A stretch of DNA of 64,000 bases, taken from the NCBI GenBank assembly GCA_016211105.1, contig JACQSX010000023.1:91102-155101 (forward strand), written 5' to 3'. Shown here one piece after another: positions 27,828-36,837 of the stretch. Source of the stretch: Acidobacteriota bacterium. Its GTDB lineage: Bacteria > Acidobacteriota > UBA6911 > JACQSX01. The notes beneath the pieces are model-generated. The model was given only the letters and a program-made list of their open reading frames with translations, did no database searches and had not been told where the DNA came from. Numbering within the stretch: position 1 is the stretch's first letter; each line of letters starts with the position of its first letter. Both the position numbers and the translations under genes were made by a program.

Positions 27828-28766
27828 ATGAACCGAAATCGTAAATCCACAATCCAAAATCCACAATCTGAAATTCGCAATCCGCAATCCTTCATCGACC
27901 CTGTCGTGCTGCAGAAACTCTCCAATCTGCAACTGGTTGCCAAAGTGGTGGTCCAGGGGTTTGTCTCCGGCTTACACCGTTCTCCCTATCACGGATTTAG
28001 CGTGGACTTTGCCGAGTATCGGGAATACACCGAGGGAGACGACTTGCGCAACATCGATTGGAACGTTTTTGCGCGTAGTGATCGTTACTACGTCAAGAAA
28101 TATCAGGGAGAGACGAACACCGCGTTGCACTTTCTTGTTGATGTGAGCCGGTCCATGCACTATGGGTCGGGCGAGATCACGAAGCTGGAATACGCTCGCT
28201 TCTTAGTCGCATCGTTGGGCTACTTTGCCTTCCGCCAGAAAGATGCAATCGGATTGTATTTTTTTGACGACGCGATGCGCGAGTATCTGCCGCCTCGACT
28301 GCGTCGAACCCACATGATTCGATTCCTGAGCATGCTGGCCAACGTCAGGGAAGGCGGTTCTACGGGCTGGCAACAGCCGCTGGAACAGATCGCGCAACTG
28401 GTGACGCGTCGTGGAATGATTGTGATCGTCTCTGATTTCTATAGCGAGCTGGAGGAGCTTTTTAAAGGGATCAGGCTACTGCGCTGCCGCGGGCACGACG
28501 CCATCCTGTTTCAACTGCTGGACCCCTATGAATTGGAATTTCCCTTTGACAGGCTCGCACTGCTTGAAGATGCTGAAACCAAAGACAAGATTCTGGTGGT
28601 GCCGCAGGCCTCTCGAAAACATTATCTGGAGGCCTTTGCCAGCCATCAGGAAACGCTACGCGAACGCGCTCTCTCTGCGGGTGCCGACTGGATGCTGATA
28701 CGAACAGACCATCCCCTGGATGAGGCTCTGCTGCGCTATCTGACACTGCGACATAAGCGTGGCTGA
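27828..28766 (+). CDS. DUF58 domain protein (VWA-like), N-terminus made of repeat sequence
   Basis: This 312-residue DUF58 protein usually partners MoxR. The family motif EYREYTEGDDLRNIDWN is at residues 63-79, and the VWA-like DVSRS at 105-109 is intact. The first 22 residues (NPQSEIRNPQS-type) are the translation of a heptad DNA repeat and are not part of the domain. An in-frame GTG at 27906 might be the authentic start, but it would remove the conserved FIDP beginning. No good ribosome-binding site is seen for the ATG. The role is presumably in the MoxR/VWA envelope complex. Confidence 0.88.
   Translation: MNRNRKSTIQNPQSEIRNPQSFIDPVVLQKLSNLQLVAKVVVQGFVSGLHRSPYHGFSVDFAEYREYTEGDDLRNIDWNVFARSDRYYVKKYQGETNTALHFLVDVSRSMHYGSGEITKLEYARFLVASLGYFAFRQKDAIGLYFFDDAMREYLPPRLRRTHMIRFLSMLANVREGGSTGWQQPLEQIAQLVTRRGMIVIVSDFYSELEELFKGIRLLRCRGHDAILFQLLDPYELEFPFDRLALLEDAETKDKILVVPQASRKHYLEAFASHQETLRERALSAGADWMLIRTDHPLDEALLRYLTLRHKRG
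27844..27892. repeat. 7-nt periodic repeat array inside the 5' end of the DUF58 gene
   Basis: Seven consecutive heptads read AATCCAC, AATCCAA, AATCCAC, AATCTGA, AATTCGC, AATCCGC, AATCCTT. Because seven is not a multiple of three, translation gives a 7-residue peptide period (NPQSEIR). This explains the odd N-terminus of the DUF58 protein. An inverted counterpart lies at 27720-27754. Confidence 0.75.
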
Positions 28767-28893
28767 AAAGTATGAGAAAATTTTTTCAACCAGACTCAAC
28801 CCGGTTCCACGGTCACGGCGTTCCGTCCCTCCCCCTCTGTCCAGCGCGTCGTGCTTCCAGCCTTAGGGTGACGAGATTGGTGAGGGGCACCTG

Positions 28894-30873
28894 ATGCAGT
28901 TTCTAACTCCTCTCTTTCTGGCCGGCCTAGCAGCGATCGCCGTCCCGCTCTGGTTTCACTTAATTCGCAAAGAACAGGCGGCACGCGTTCTATTCAGCTC
29001 GTTGATGTACGTGCCGCCTAAGGAACAGGAACTAATCCGGCGGCAGCGATTGCGGCACTGGCCGCTCTTCCTGTTGCGCTCACTGCTGATCGTGCTCATG
29101 GTGTTGGCGTTGTCCCGCCCGTACTGGAAAAATTATGCGGGTGGTTGGTCGCCGGCATCCCTGGCTCGCGTGGTGCTGCTGGATAACTCACTCAGTATGC
29201 GCGCCGGAAGCCGCTGGACAACGGCGCAGGCGGCTGCCGAGCGCGAAATCGTGTCGGTACCGGCGGGGAGCGAACTCACCCTGGCGCTCGTCTCTGATCG
29301 TGTAGAAATGCTGAGTGAGCTGGGGGAGGCGAGCAGCGCTCTTCTTGCGAAATTGAAACGCGCAGAACCAACCTATCGAGCCACGCGGCTGGACCAAGGT
29401 ATCCAGGTCGCCGGCGACCTGTTGAAACAATCGCGCATGGGGACCAGAGAGATCGTCCTGATCTCCGACTTCCAGAAAAATGGCCTGCATCTCTCTTCGT
29501 GGAATATCCCACAAGGGGTCGGGTTGCGCACGTTTACTCTTCCTGCGGCGGGGACAAACCTATCGATCGCCGACGTCCAGATTTCCGCCGTAAGTTACGA
29601 AAATGCGCCATCGGAAGATCTCATCGTAAGGGTACAGAATTGGGGAACCTCTGAGGCGCGGGACATCTCCGTGGAATTACGGTTCCGTGATCAGGTTGTC
29701 CAGACCCAGCGTGTGGCGGTTGTGGCAAAGGGCGCGGCGCTGGCTCACTTCAATGCTCCCGACTTGGAGAGCGAGCCGGTGGTACGCCTGGTGCTACACC
29801 TGGCTGTCGCGGATTCACTAGCCGAGGACAACTGGTTCTTTATGACGCTACGCAGGCAGCAAAAAATTCCCGTAGTGTTGGCGGCCACCGGCGCTGCACG
29901 CCTTTTCTTAAGCGAGGCGCTCAGTCCCCCCGGGGCCATGTGGGAACTGCGGAGCGACTTCGGTGGCGACTCGTTAAAGAAGGCACGAGTGGTGATTCTC
30001 AACGATCCATCCGACATCCCGACCCACGTAGCCTCGTGGGTCCAGGAGGGGGGTGGCTTGTTGATTTTCTCCGGCGCACACGCGGGCGAAGAGTTAAAAT
30101 CTCCGCTGCTTCCCGTGACCGTGCAGACAAACAGTATTCTGCGACGGGAGCGCGACGAAGCCTTGTGGCTTGCCGATATCCAGTGGCAGCATCCGATATT
30201 TCAGATATTTGCAGACCAGCAGAAGCGTTACTTTAGCAGTGTTCATTTTTACGGATATACGGGAAATGTGGCCTCACCGGAAAGTAAGGTGCTGGCCCGC
30301 TTCAGCTCAGAAAGTCCTGCACTGGCAGAAAAGGGATACGGCCGGGGACGCGTGCTATGGTTCGCAAGCACGGCATCTAACGAATGGAACGATTTTGCTA
30401 TACGCCCGGCCTTTCTCCCGTTTGTACAGCAGATGGTTAGCTACCTTGCAGGGACTTACAGCCAAGCAGCGCCTCTTCGGGTAGGAGAACGATTGGATTT
30501 AGCTCCCTGGGGGGGATCGGAAGCGGTGGCCATCGACCCCCTGGGCCACCGACTTGCAATAGACCGACCGCTACTGGATTTAGAGGAACCGGGATTCTAC
30601 GAGCTTCGATACAATCGCAGGAGCGACTTCACCGCAGTTAACATCCCGACCTCGGAATCGGACTTACAAGCGGAACCGGTACAACAGGTTCAAGCGCGCG
30701 CTGGCAGCGCTCGCGCCGTTGCCGCACATCTTTCAGCGGCGACGCTGGAACACCGGCAGGGCTGGTGGAGAATCCTACTGTTGGCTGGGGTTTTGGTGGT
30801 GCTGGGGGAGTGGATGCTTGCCGATTTATATTACGGTACAATCTATCCAACCGGTAAATTCACGAATTCTTAA
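28894..30873 (+). CDS. BatA-type membrane protein with VWA domain
   Basis: This 659-residue protein starts with the BatA (aerotolerance regulator N-terminal) segment FLTPLFLAGLAAIAVPLWFHL and a second helix around residues 57-75. A VWA domain follows with the MIDAS motif DNSLS (D97, S99, S101), then an Ig-like region, a glutamine-amidotransferase-like region (VQEGGGLLIFSG) and a C-terminal membrane helix. Its layout parallels the 759-residue protein at the start of the locus, so they may be ancient paralogues. The start follows a 127-bp gap after the DUF58 gene. It is likely an inner-membrane partner of MoxR. Confidence 0.87.
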   Translation: MQFLTPLFLAGLAAIAVPLWFHLIRKEQAARVLFSSLMYVPPKEQELIRRQRLRHWPLFLLRSLLIVLMVLALSRPYWKNYAGGWSPASLARVVLLDNSLSMRAGSRWTTAQAAAEREIVSVPAGSELTLALVSDRVEMLSELGEASSALLAKLKRAEPTYRATRLDQGIQVAGDLLKQSRMGTREIVLISDFQKNGLHLSSWNIPQGVGLRTFTLPAAGTNLSIADVQISAVSYENAPSEDLIVRVQNWGTSEARDISVELRFRDQVVQTQRVAVVAKGAALAHFNAPDLESEPVVRLVLHLAVADSLAEDNWFFMTLRRQQKIPVVLAATGAARLFLSEALSPPGAMWELRSDFGGDSLKKARVVILNDPSDIPTHVASWVQEGGGLLIFSGAHAGEELKSPLLPVTVQTNSILRRERDEALWLADIQWQHPIFQIFADQQKRYFSSVHFYGYTGNVASPESKVLARFSSESPALAEKGYGRGRVLWFASTASNEWNDFAIRPAFLPFVQQMVSYLAGTYSQAAPLRVGERLDLAPWGGSEAVAIDPLGHRLAIDRPLLDLEEPGFYELRYNRRSDFTAVNIPTSESDLQAEPVQQVQARAGSARAVAAHLSAATLEHRQGWWRILLLAGVLVVLGEWMLADLYYGTIYPTGKFTNS

Positions 30874-31004
30874 GATGCCAAGGACTAGGATCAGTCTATA
30901 AAGGTTTCTTTTTTTTCACAAATGGGGCAATACAGCTTATCATTGATGTCAGATAACCATCTCGCGTCTTCGAGGCTGCGCGCTTTCGCTGTGGGAGAGA
31001 CGGA

Positions 31005-34000
31005 ATGAAATCAAAGGCGTCATTCGCTAGACCAATTGAAGCCTACCTGGATTCGGTGCGCCGCGCGCTGCAAAGGCGCCGGGGAGGACGGGCGGCTTTG
31101 GCATCCATTACAGCGCTTAGTGTTCTTTTTCTGCTGGGCACCTGGTACTTGTATCGTGCGGATTTCAATCCCGGCGTTCTTTTGTTCTTGCGAATATTTT
31201 TTTCGCTGCTGGTACTTGCCTCGCTGCTTGCCTGGTTAGCCCTCTGGAATAAACGAATTGAGCTCGTGCGCGTGGCCCGTTACTTGGAGGAAAACAACCC
31301 GCACTTGCAGCAGCGTTTGGTTACCGCAGTGGATCATCGGCAGGAAGCGGCAAATCCATTTTGGCCGCTGTTGGAAAAAGACGCTCTGCAATCGGCTCGA
31401 TCCATCAGGCTGCGACCCACTTTGCAGGCACAGCGACCTTGGGTGTTGGCGGCGTTGGCAGCAATTGCTTTGACATGCGCCACGCTCCTTATGGGACCGC
31501 CATTTTTTCGCTACGGTCTACAAAAACTTCTGGCGTTTTCCCAAGCAAGAGGGCCTCTATACGAAATCTCCGTGCTCCCGGGAAACGCGCGGATCGCTCC
31601 CGGCATGGATCAGGAGATCCAGGCGCGTCCCGTTGGCTTCGATCCCACACAGGTAAGCCTGTTTTTGAAATTTGACAACCAACCTCACTGGGAGCGCGTG
31701 CAGATGGAAAGGTCGCTTGCCGGGTCAGAGCGGAGTCGTGCAGGTACAGCTTTTGGCTATCTCCTCATGGATATTCGAGAGCCACTCCGATATTACATGG
31801 AGGCAGAAAAAATTCGTTCCAAGGAATTTAGAATCGAGGTGGCGGATTGGCCTCGCGTGGAAAAAATTTCCCTCGACTATTTTTACCCTCCTTACACAGG
31901 TTTGCAACCACATCGAGTGGACAACGAAGGCAACATACGGGCGATCCGTGGAACGCGCGTGCGGGTGCAGGTGCAGTTTAATGAAGCGCCCCAGAAGCCG
32001 CAGCTATTTTTCGAAGGGAAAAACGAAGCCGCTACGCTTCTAACCCAAGATGGCAAAAGCTACATTGCGGAACTTACCGTACAAGAAGATGATCAATACT
32101 CGGTGCGTTTGGCCTCTGCCCAGGGAGAAGTCCGCAGCAGCCCGACGTATGAGATTGTAGCTCTGGACGACCAACCGCCGCTGATTCGCTTCAGCCGGCC
32201 GGGGAAAGACCAGAAAGTTTCAAAGCTGGAAGAAGTCTCCGCAGAGTTAGGAGCTGAAGACGACTTCGGGCTGCACAGCGTACAGTTAAATTTTTCTATT
32301 AACGGCGGGAAAGAGAAATCGATTGCTCTATTCGGGCCTGGGAATGCCCGGGAGGTCACGAAGGATTACACCTTTTACCTGGAGGAGATGAACGTTCAAC
32401 CGGGCGATTTTATCGCCTATTACGGCGTGGCGCGTGACGCAGTTTCCACCTCCAAAACCGATATTTACTTTTTGGAAGTGAAGCCGTTCGATCGGGAATT
32501 TTATCAAAGCCAGCAGACGGGCCAGGCAGGCGGACAGCAGGAGGATCTACTGCTTTCACGCCGACAGAAAGAAATCGTGGCAGGAACTTGGAAAATCTTG
32601 CAAGAGGACAGAAAACGAAGCCGCGAACAAAAGTCCGAGGATTTCCGAACTCTGGCCTTGATCCAGCAACGACTCCAGCAACAGGTTGAATCGATTGTGG
32701 ATCGACTGATGCGCCGTCAATCCGCTCTCAGCGACCCGACCGCACGACAGATGGTGGATAGCCTGCGAGAGGCAGCGCAAGTGATGGAGCCAGCGCACCA
32801 GGATTTATCACGCGAGCAAGCCCCCGGAGCCCTCACCCATGAACAGCAGGCACTGCAAAAGCTGTTACGTGCCGAGGCACTGATGCGACAAGTACAGGTT
32901 TCCTGGGGAGCCAATGCCGCCGGAGGAGGGGGAGGGGACAGCGCCGCTGAAGAACTGGCAGATCTGTTCGAGCTGGAGCGCGACCAGATGAAAAATCAAT
33001 ATGAAACGCTGCAGCAGAGCCAACCAGGACAACAACCGGATCCGAAGTTGGACGAGGCGTTGCAGAAATTGAAGGATTTGGCCCGTCGACAGCAACAGGC
33101 CATGCAGCAGGAGTCCAGTGCCGCTCAGCAGCGACGCCTGCAACAGGAAACCGAAGAGTTGGCTCGTCAACTCGAACGTTTATCGCGCCAGCGACAGAAT
33201 CCGCAGATGGAGGAGATTGCACGTCAGCTCCAGGATGCTTCGCGCAACATGCAGAACAGCATGCAAGGACAGGGGGGGACCAGCGGAAGCAATCGAGCCT
33301 TGGACCAGTTGCGCCGCGCGCAAACGCAGTTGTCGCAAATGCAGCAGGAACAGAGGCGTCAGGAATTTTCGCAGCTTAACCAATCCGCGGAGAACCTAGT
33401 CCGACATCAGCAGGAGATTGAGGACCGTGTATCCGCGATGCAGCAACAATGGCAACAGCGGGGTGGGGTAAATGGCCGTGACATCATGCGGCTGTTGGCT
33501 GAGAAGGAGGAGTTACGCCGAGAACTGCGGGACTTGGAGCAGGAACTGGACGAGACCGCACGGCAGAACGCCGCCGGCCAACCGAAGGCCTCGAAGCAAC
33601 TAAAGTCTTCCGCAAATGAGATTCGCGATCGCCGATTGGACGACAAAATTCAACAAGGTAGTTCGTTCATTCATCGCGGCTTGATCGAACAGGCGCGCCA
33701 GCGAGAGCAGTCACTGGGCCAGGAATTTCGCGACTTGCAGAATCAGATTGCCCAAGCGCAAGAAGAGGCGAACGGTCCTCGGCCGGCTGGAGACAATTCC
33801 AACACTGCCAGAATGCAGCGCGCCTTGCAGGACGCAGGTCGACTGCTTGACCAGCTCGAGCAAATGCAGCGAGCAAACCGATCCGACCAACAGGGAAAGC
33901 AGGGCGGTGACCAACGGGCGCAAGGCGATTCCTCACTTTCAGGAGCGCAACAACCACAGCGAGACTCGGGAAGCTCTGCGGAACGAGGGACGCAGTCTTC

Positions 34001-34499
34001 ATCGACTTCAGGAGCGCAACAACCTGGCAGTTCCCAGCGGGAAAACACACAGGGTCAACAACCGAGCGCGTCCCGCGATGGCGCGGTGAATGTCCCCGGC
34101 CCTACTCCCGGAAAGCCAAACATTGGAATTCCGGCGCGCGAGGGTTGGCTGAGAGACACGCAGGCTTGGAGTGAGTTCTGGAATGATCGTTCGAGGGATG
34201 CAACTGGAATCCGTCGAGCCCTGGAAGGCGACCGGGAAATGACGCGGCAAATGGATGAACTGATCGAACGCATGAGGCAACTCGGCCGTCAGCGCGCCGC
34301 CGATCCAAGAGGGCTTGAGGATCTCCAGTCAAACATTATTCAAGGTTTTCGGGCGTTGGAATTGAAGATGAGCCTGCGACTGCAGGAAAAAAGAGAAAAT
34401 TTGCAGTTGTTCAATCAGGAAGATGTTCCGCTGGAATACCGTAAGGCAGTAGAGGAATATTACAAATCGCTGGCTCGGTCGAAATTCAAAGACAAGTAA
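31005..34499 (+). CDS. Large membrane protein, DUF4175-like, with Gln-rich coiled coil
   Basis: This 1164-residue protein has membrane helices at about 30-50, 63-85 and 147-165. A periplasmic beta-rich region of about 300 residues follows, then from about residue 500 to 1000 a very Gln/Arg/Glu-rich coiled coil (QQxxxQ heptads such as QRRLQQETEELARQLERL). The tail contains a Ser/Gln/Gly linker. The arrangement matches DUF4175-type proteins that close MoxR/BatA loci in several phyla. It lies 131 bp after the BatA-type gene. The low-complexity segment could act as a long periplasmic spacer; that is inference. Confidence 0.75.
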   Translation: MKSKASFARPIEAYLDSVRRALQRRRGGRAALASITALSVLFLLGTWYLYRADFNPGVLLFLRIFFSLLVLASLLAWLALWNKRIELVRVARYLEENNPHLQQRLVTAVDHRQEAANPFWPLLEKDALQSARSIRLRPTLQAQRPWVLAALAAIALTCATLLMGPPFFRYGLQKLLAFSQARGPLYEISVLPGNARIAPGMDQEIQARPVGFDPTQVSLFLKFDNQPHWERVQMERSLAGSERSRAGTAFGYLLMDIREPLRYYMEAEKIRSKEFRIEVADWPRVEKISLDYFYPPYTGLQPHRVDNEGNIRAIRGTRVRVQVQFNEAPQKPQLFFEGKNEAATLLTQDGKSYIAELTVQEDDQYSVRLASAQGEVRSSPTYEIVALDDQPPLIRFSRPGKDQKVSKLEEVSAELGAEDDFGLHSVQLNFSINGGKEKSIALFGPGNAREVTKDYTFYLEEMNVQPGDFIAYYGVARDAVSTSKTDIYFLEVKPFDREFYQSQQTGQAGGQQEDLLLSRRQKEIVAGTWKILQEDRKRSREQKSEDFRTLALIQQRLQQQVESIVDRLMRRQSALSDPTARQMVDSLREAAQVMEPAHQDLSREQAPGALTHEQQALQKLLRAEALMRQVQVSWGANAAGGGGGDSAAEELADLFELERDQMKNQYETLQQSQPGQQPDPKLDEALQKLKDLARRQQQAMQQESSAAQQRRLQQETEELARQLERLSRQRQNPQMEEIARQLQDASRNMQNSMQGQGGTSGSNRALDQLRRAQTQLSQMQQEQRRQEFSQLNQSAENLVRHQQEIEDRVSAMQQQWQQRGGVNGRDIMRLLAEKEELRRELRDLEQELDETARQNAAGQPKASKQLKSSANEIRDRRLDDKIQQGSSFIHRGLIEQARQREQSLGQEFRDLQNQIAQAQEEANGPRPAGDNSNTARMQRALQDAGRLLDQLEQMQRANRSDQQGKQGGDQRAQGDSSLSGAQQPQRDSGSSAERGTQSSSTSGAQQPGSSQRENTQGQQPSASRDGAVNVPGPTPGKPNIGIPAREGWLRDTQAWSEFWNDRSRDATGIRRALEGDREMTRQMDELIERMRQLGRQRAADPRGLEDLQSNIIQGFRALELKMSLRLQEKRENLQLFNQEDVPLEYRKAVEEYYKSLARSKFKDK

Positions 34500-34670
34500 A
34501 AACTTGCAGGTCTGCAGTTTTTATCGACCGATCCGTGGCGAGTTCGCAACCACCGCTCGTGAGTGTTGTTCGAAATTCGTCCTCCTACCGCGAGTCAACA
34601 CGAAGGTGAGAACGGGAGCACTGGGCCGCCAATTCGACTTATACGCGCTTTGCGCGCTACTCAGGACTAG

Positions 34671-35810
34671 ATGATGAAGAGACTTCTTTCCGGTAGATAT
34701 GTACCTTGTCTGATTTTAGTGCTTGCGTTGGCGCTGGCCATCCCTTCGCATGGCATAAGCGCAGCGCACCGGCGAACTTGGGCCGAGCTGGTCGAAGCCC
34801 TCAGCGAATCGGGCGGCTATTTTGACAGCGACAACTTCGTCTCCAATGAGAGTTCCTACCTTACGATCCTGCCGCGAATGCACGATCTCGGCATTGAAGG
34901 AGGCGTTTACCTTGGAGTAGGGCCGGATCAAAACTTCAGTTACTTGAGCGCAATTCGGCCCGAACAGGCAATCATCATTGATATCCGCCGACAAAACATG
35001 CTGCAACATGTGTTGCTCAAGGCGTTGATGGAGCGGGCACGCAGTCGCCTTGAATATCTGGCATTGCTGTTTTCCAAGCCCGTGAGACTGCCTGCCGACC
35101 TGGGAAAGAGCTTAACCCTGGGGCAACTGCTCGATTCCATCGACCAAATCGAGGGTGACGCAGCAGTTTATGATGAAAATTTTGTGTGGGTTCGTTCCCG
35201 CATCATCAAAGAATTTCGGTTTCCTCTTACCGAGCATGATTTGGGCGTGCTGGATTACATTTACAAGAGCTTTAAGAACTATGATCTGGACATGCGTTAC
35301 AAGAGTTACGGTCGGGAGTTTCAGTGGCGTTATCCGACTCTTCGAAGTCTGATCTTGGAGAAGGATTTGAATGGAGCGTATGGCAACTTTCTTGCCTCAG
35401 AAGGGGACTTTCAATGGTTAAAGAAATTTCAGGAGGAAGACCGCCTGATACCGGTGGTAGGGGACCTGGGGGGAAAAAACGCGATGAGAAAAATTGCCCG
35501 CTTTCTGAGAGAGCATCATAAGCGGGTGAGCGCCTTTTACGTCTCCAACGTAGAATTCTATCTGATGCGGAATGGAGGCTTTGAAGAATATGTGGAAAAT
35601 GTGCGCCAGTTTCCGATCGACGACCACAGTATTTTCATCCGTAGCTATTTCGGATATGGCGTGCCTCACCCCGAACAGGTGGACGGGTACTGGATGTCAT
35701 CGCTGATGCAATATATGCGTTCCTTCTTGCGTACGCATGATCAGTCCCCCTATTACAGCGCCCGCGATCTGGCAATACGGGATTACATCTCCCTCCAGCC
35801 GACCCACTAA
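34671..35810 (+). CDS. Exported protein of unknown function with Rossmann/methyltransferase-like segment
   Basis: This 379-residue protein has an N-terminal signal peptide (LILVLALALAIPSHGISA). Residues about 76-108 (GGVYLGVGPDQNFSYL then AIIIDIRRQN) look like the glycine-rich loop and acidic strand end of a SAM-binding Rossmann fold, which would be unusual for an exported protein. The rest includes VSNVEFYLMRNGGFEEYVENV. Similar proteins occur in several phyla as conserved hypotheticals. Its stop overlaps the start of the uracil-DNA glycosylase gene (TAATG), so the two are translationally coupled although no functional link is obvious. Confidence 0.7.
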   Translation: MMKRLLSGRYVPCLILVLALALAIPSHGISAAHRRTWAELVEALSESGGYFDSDNFVSNESSYLTILPRMHDLGIEGGVYLGVGPDQNFSYLSAIRPEQAIIIDIRRQNMLQHVLLKALMERARSRLEYLALLFSKPVRLPADLGKSLTLGQLLDSIDQIEGDAAVYDENFVWVRSRIIKEFRFPLTEHDLGVLDYIYKSFKNYDLDMRYKSYGREFQWRYPTLRSLILEKDLNGAYGNFLASEGDFQWLKKFQEEDRLIPVVGDLGGKNAMRKIARFLREHHKRVSAFYVSNVEFYLMRNGGFEEYVENVRQFPIDDHSIFIRSYFGYGVPHPEQVDGYWMSSLMQYMRSFLRTHDQSPYYSARDLAIRDYISLQPTH

Positions 35811-36493
35811 TGTCTGAGTCATTGAAAAGGATCGCTGCCAACGTCATTGCTTGCGAACTATGTCCCCGCCTGAGGGACTACTGCAGGCAGATAGCACAAC
35901 AGAAGCGGCACATGTTCCGGCATGAGGAGTACTGGGGCAGGCCCGTGCCTGGTTTCGGAGATCCGCAGGCTAGGTTATGGGTCATCGGCCTGGCGCCCGC
36001 AGCCCATGGGGGAAATCGCACCGGCCGTGTCTTCACTGGAGATCGAAGCGGCGATTGGTTATACGCAGCGCTGTATCAATATGGTTTTGCAAACCAGCCC
36101 ATTTCAACAAACCGAGAGGATGGCTTAAAGCTAATTCAGGCTTATGTCTCAGCCGCTGTCCGTTGCGCGCCCCCGGCAAATAAGCCGATGCGGGAGGAAT
36201 TCGATAACTGTCGGCGATATCTGGTACGTGAGCTGAAAGTGTTGCGACACCTGCGAGTGATCGTCTGTCTGGGAAAACTGGCGCTGGATAGCTACTGGTT
36301 GGCTCGCAAGCAGCAGGGTTTGACAATCCCACATCCCCGGCTTCCCTTCACACACGGAGCCGAGTGGGACAGCCCGGAGGAAGTCACCTTGCTTTGCAGC
36401 TATCACCCCAGCCAGCAAAATACGCTGACCGGGAAACTTACTCGACCCATGTTTCACCGCATCTTCCGGCGTGCCCGTAAACTGTGCGAATGA
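35810..36493 (+). CDS. Uracil-DNA glycosylase, family 5 (UdgB type)
   Basis: This 227-residue base-excision-repair enzyme has the iron-sulfur ligands Cys15, Cys18, Cys119 and Cys134 (ACELC, RCAPP, FDNCR). The active-site motif 1 is GLAPAAHGGNRTGRVFTGD near residues 60-78 and the C-terminal motif is SYHPSQQNT. The alanine-rich motif in place of a catalytic Asp/Asn is characteristic of UdgB, which acts on uracil and hypoxanthine in double-stranded DNA. It is coupled to the preceding gene by a one-base TAATG overlap. Length and motifs are complete. Confidence 0.9.
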   Translation: MSESLKRIAANVIACELCPRLRDYCRQIAQQKRHMFRHEEYWGRPVPGFGDPQARLWVIGLAPAAHGGNRTGRVFTGDRSGDWLYAALYQYGFANQPISTNREDGLKLIQAYVSAAVRCAPPANKPMREEFDNCRRYLVRELKVLRHLRVIVCLGKLALDSYWLARKQQGLTIPHPRLPFTHGAEWDSPEEVTLLCSYHPSQQNTLTGKLTRPMFHRIFRRARKLCE

Positions 36494-36537
36494 ATGTTCT
36501 TTTCCCGGCGAGCGCCTTTACGCTAAGCTGGGTCACC

Positions 36538-36837
36538 ATGAACCGTCGGGCATTTGCGATCAATGTTTTTACGCTGATTTTTACCTCCGCCTGCCTGTTT
36601 CGCGGGAAGAAAGACCGCGCCGCCGGACCAAAAGTCTTCGATGTGCTGGGCAGCGTAGAGCAGGTCACCGCCAGCTCCATCTCGATCAAGACTGATCAAG
36701 GAGCCGTGGAGACATTTGCGATGAACGCGTCAACGGTACGCGGGGGCGACTTCAGGCCGGGCATGTACGTACACGTTTACTACTACCAACAGCCAAACCA
36801 AAACCTCGCCACCATGGTCGTGGAAAAGGTAAAGTGA
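36538..36837 (+). CDS. Small exported protein with OB-like beta-barrel domain
   Basis: From the ATG at 36538 the product is 99 residues with an N-terminal hydrophobic signal (MNRRAFAINVFTLIFTSAC). Another ATG at 36490 overlaps the upstream glycosylase stop (ATGA) and would add 16 residues; the shorter start gives a more normal signal. The mature part, KVFDVLGSVEQVTASSISIKT to MVVEKVK, resembles small DUF5666-like beta-barrels. A similar fold pattern is present in the protein at 52829-53161. Function unknown. Confidence 0.6.
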   Translation: MNRRAFAINVFTLIFTSACLFRGKKDRAAGPKVFDVLGSVEQVTASSISIKTDQGAVETFAMNASTVRGGDFRPGMYVHVYYYQQPNQNLATMVVEKVK

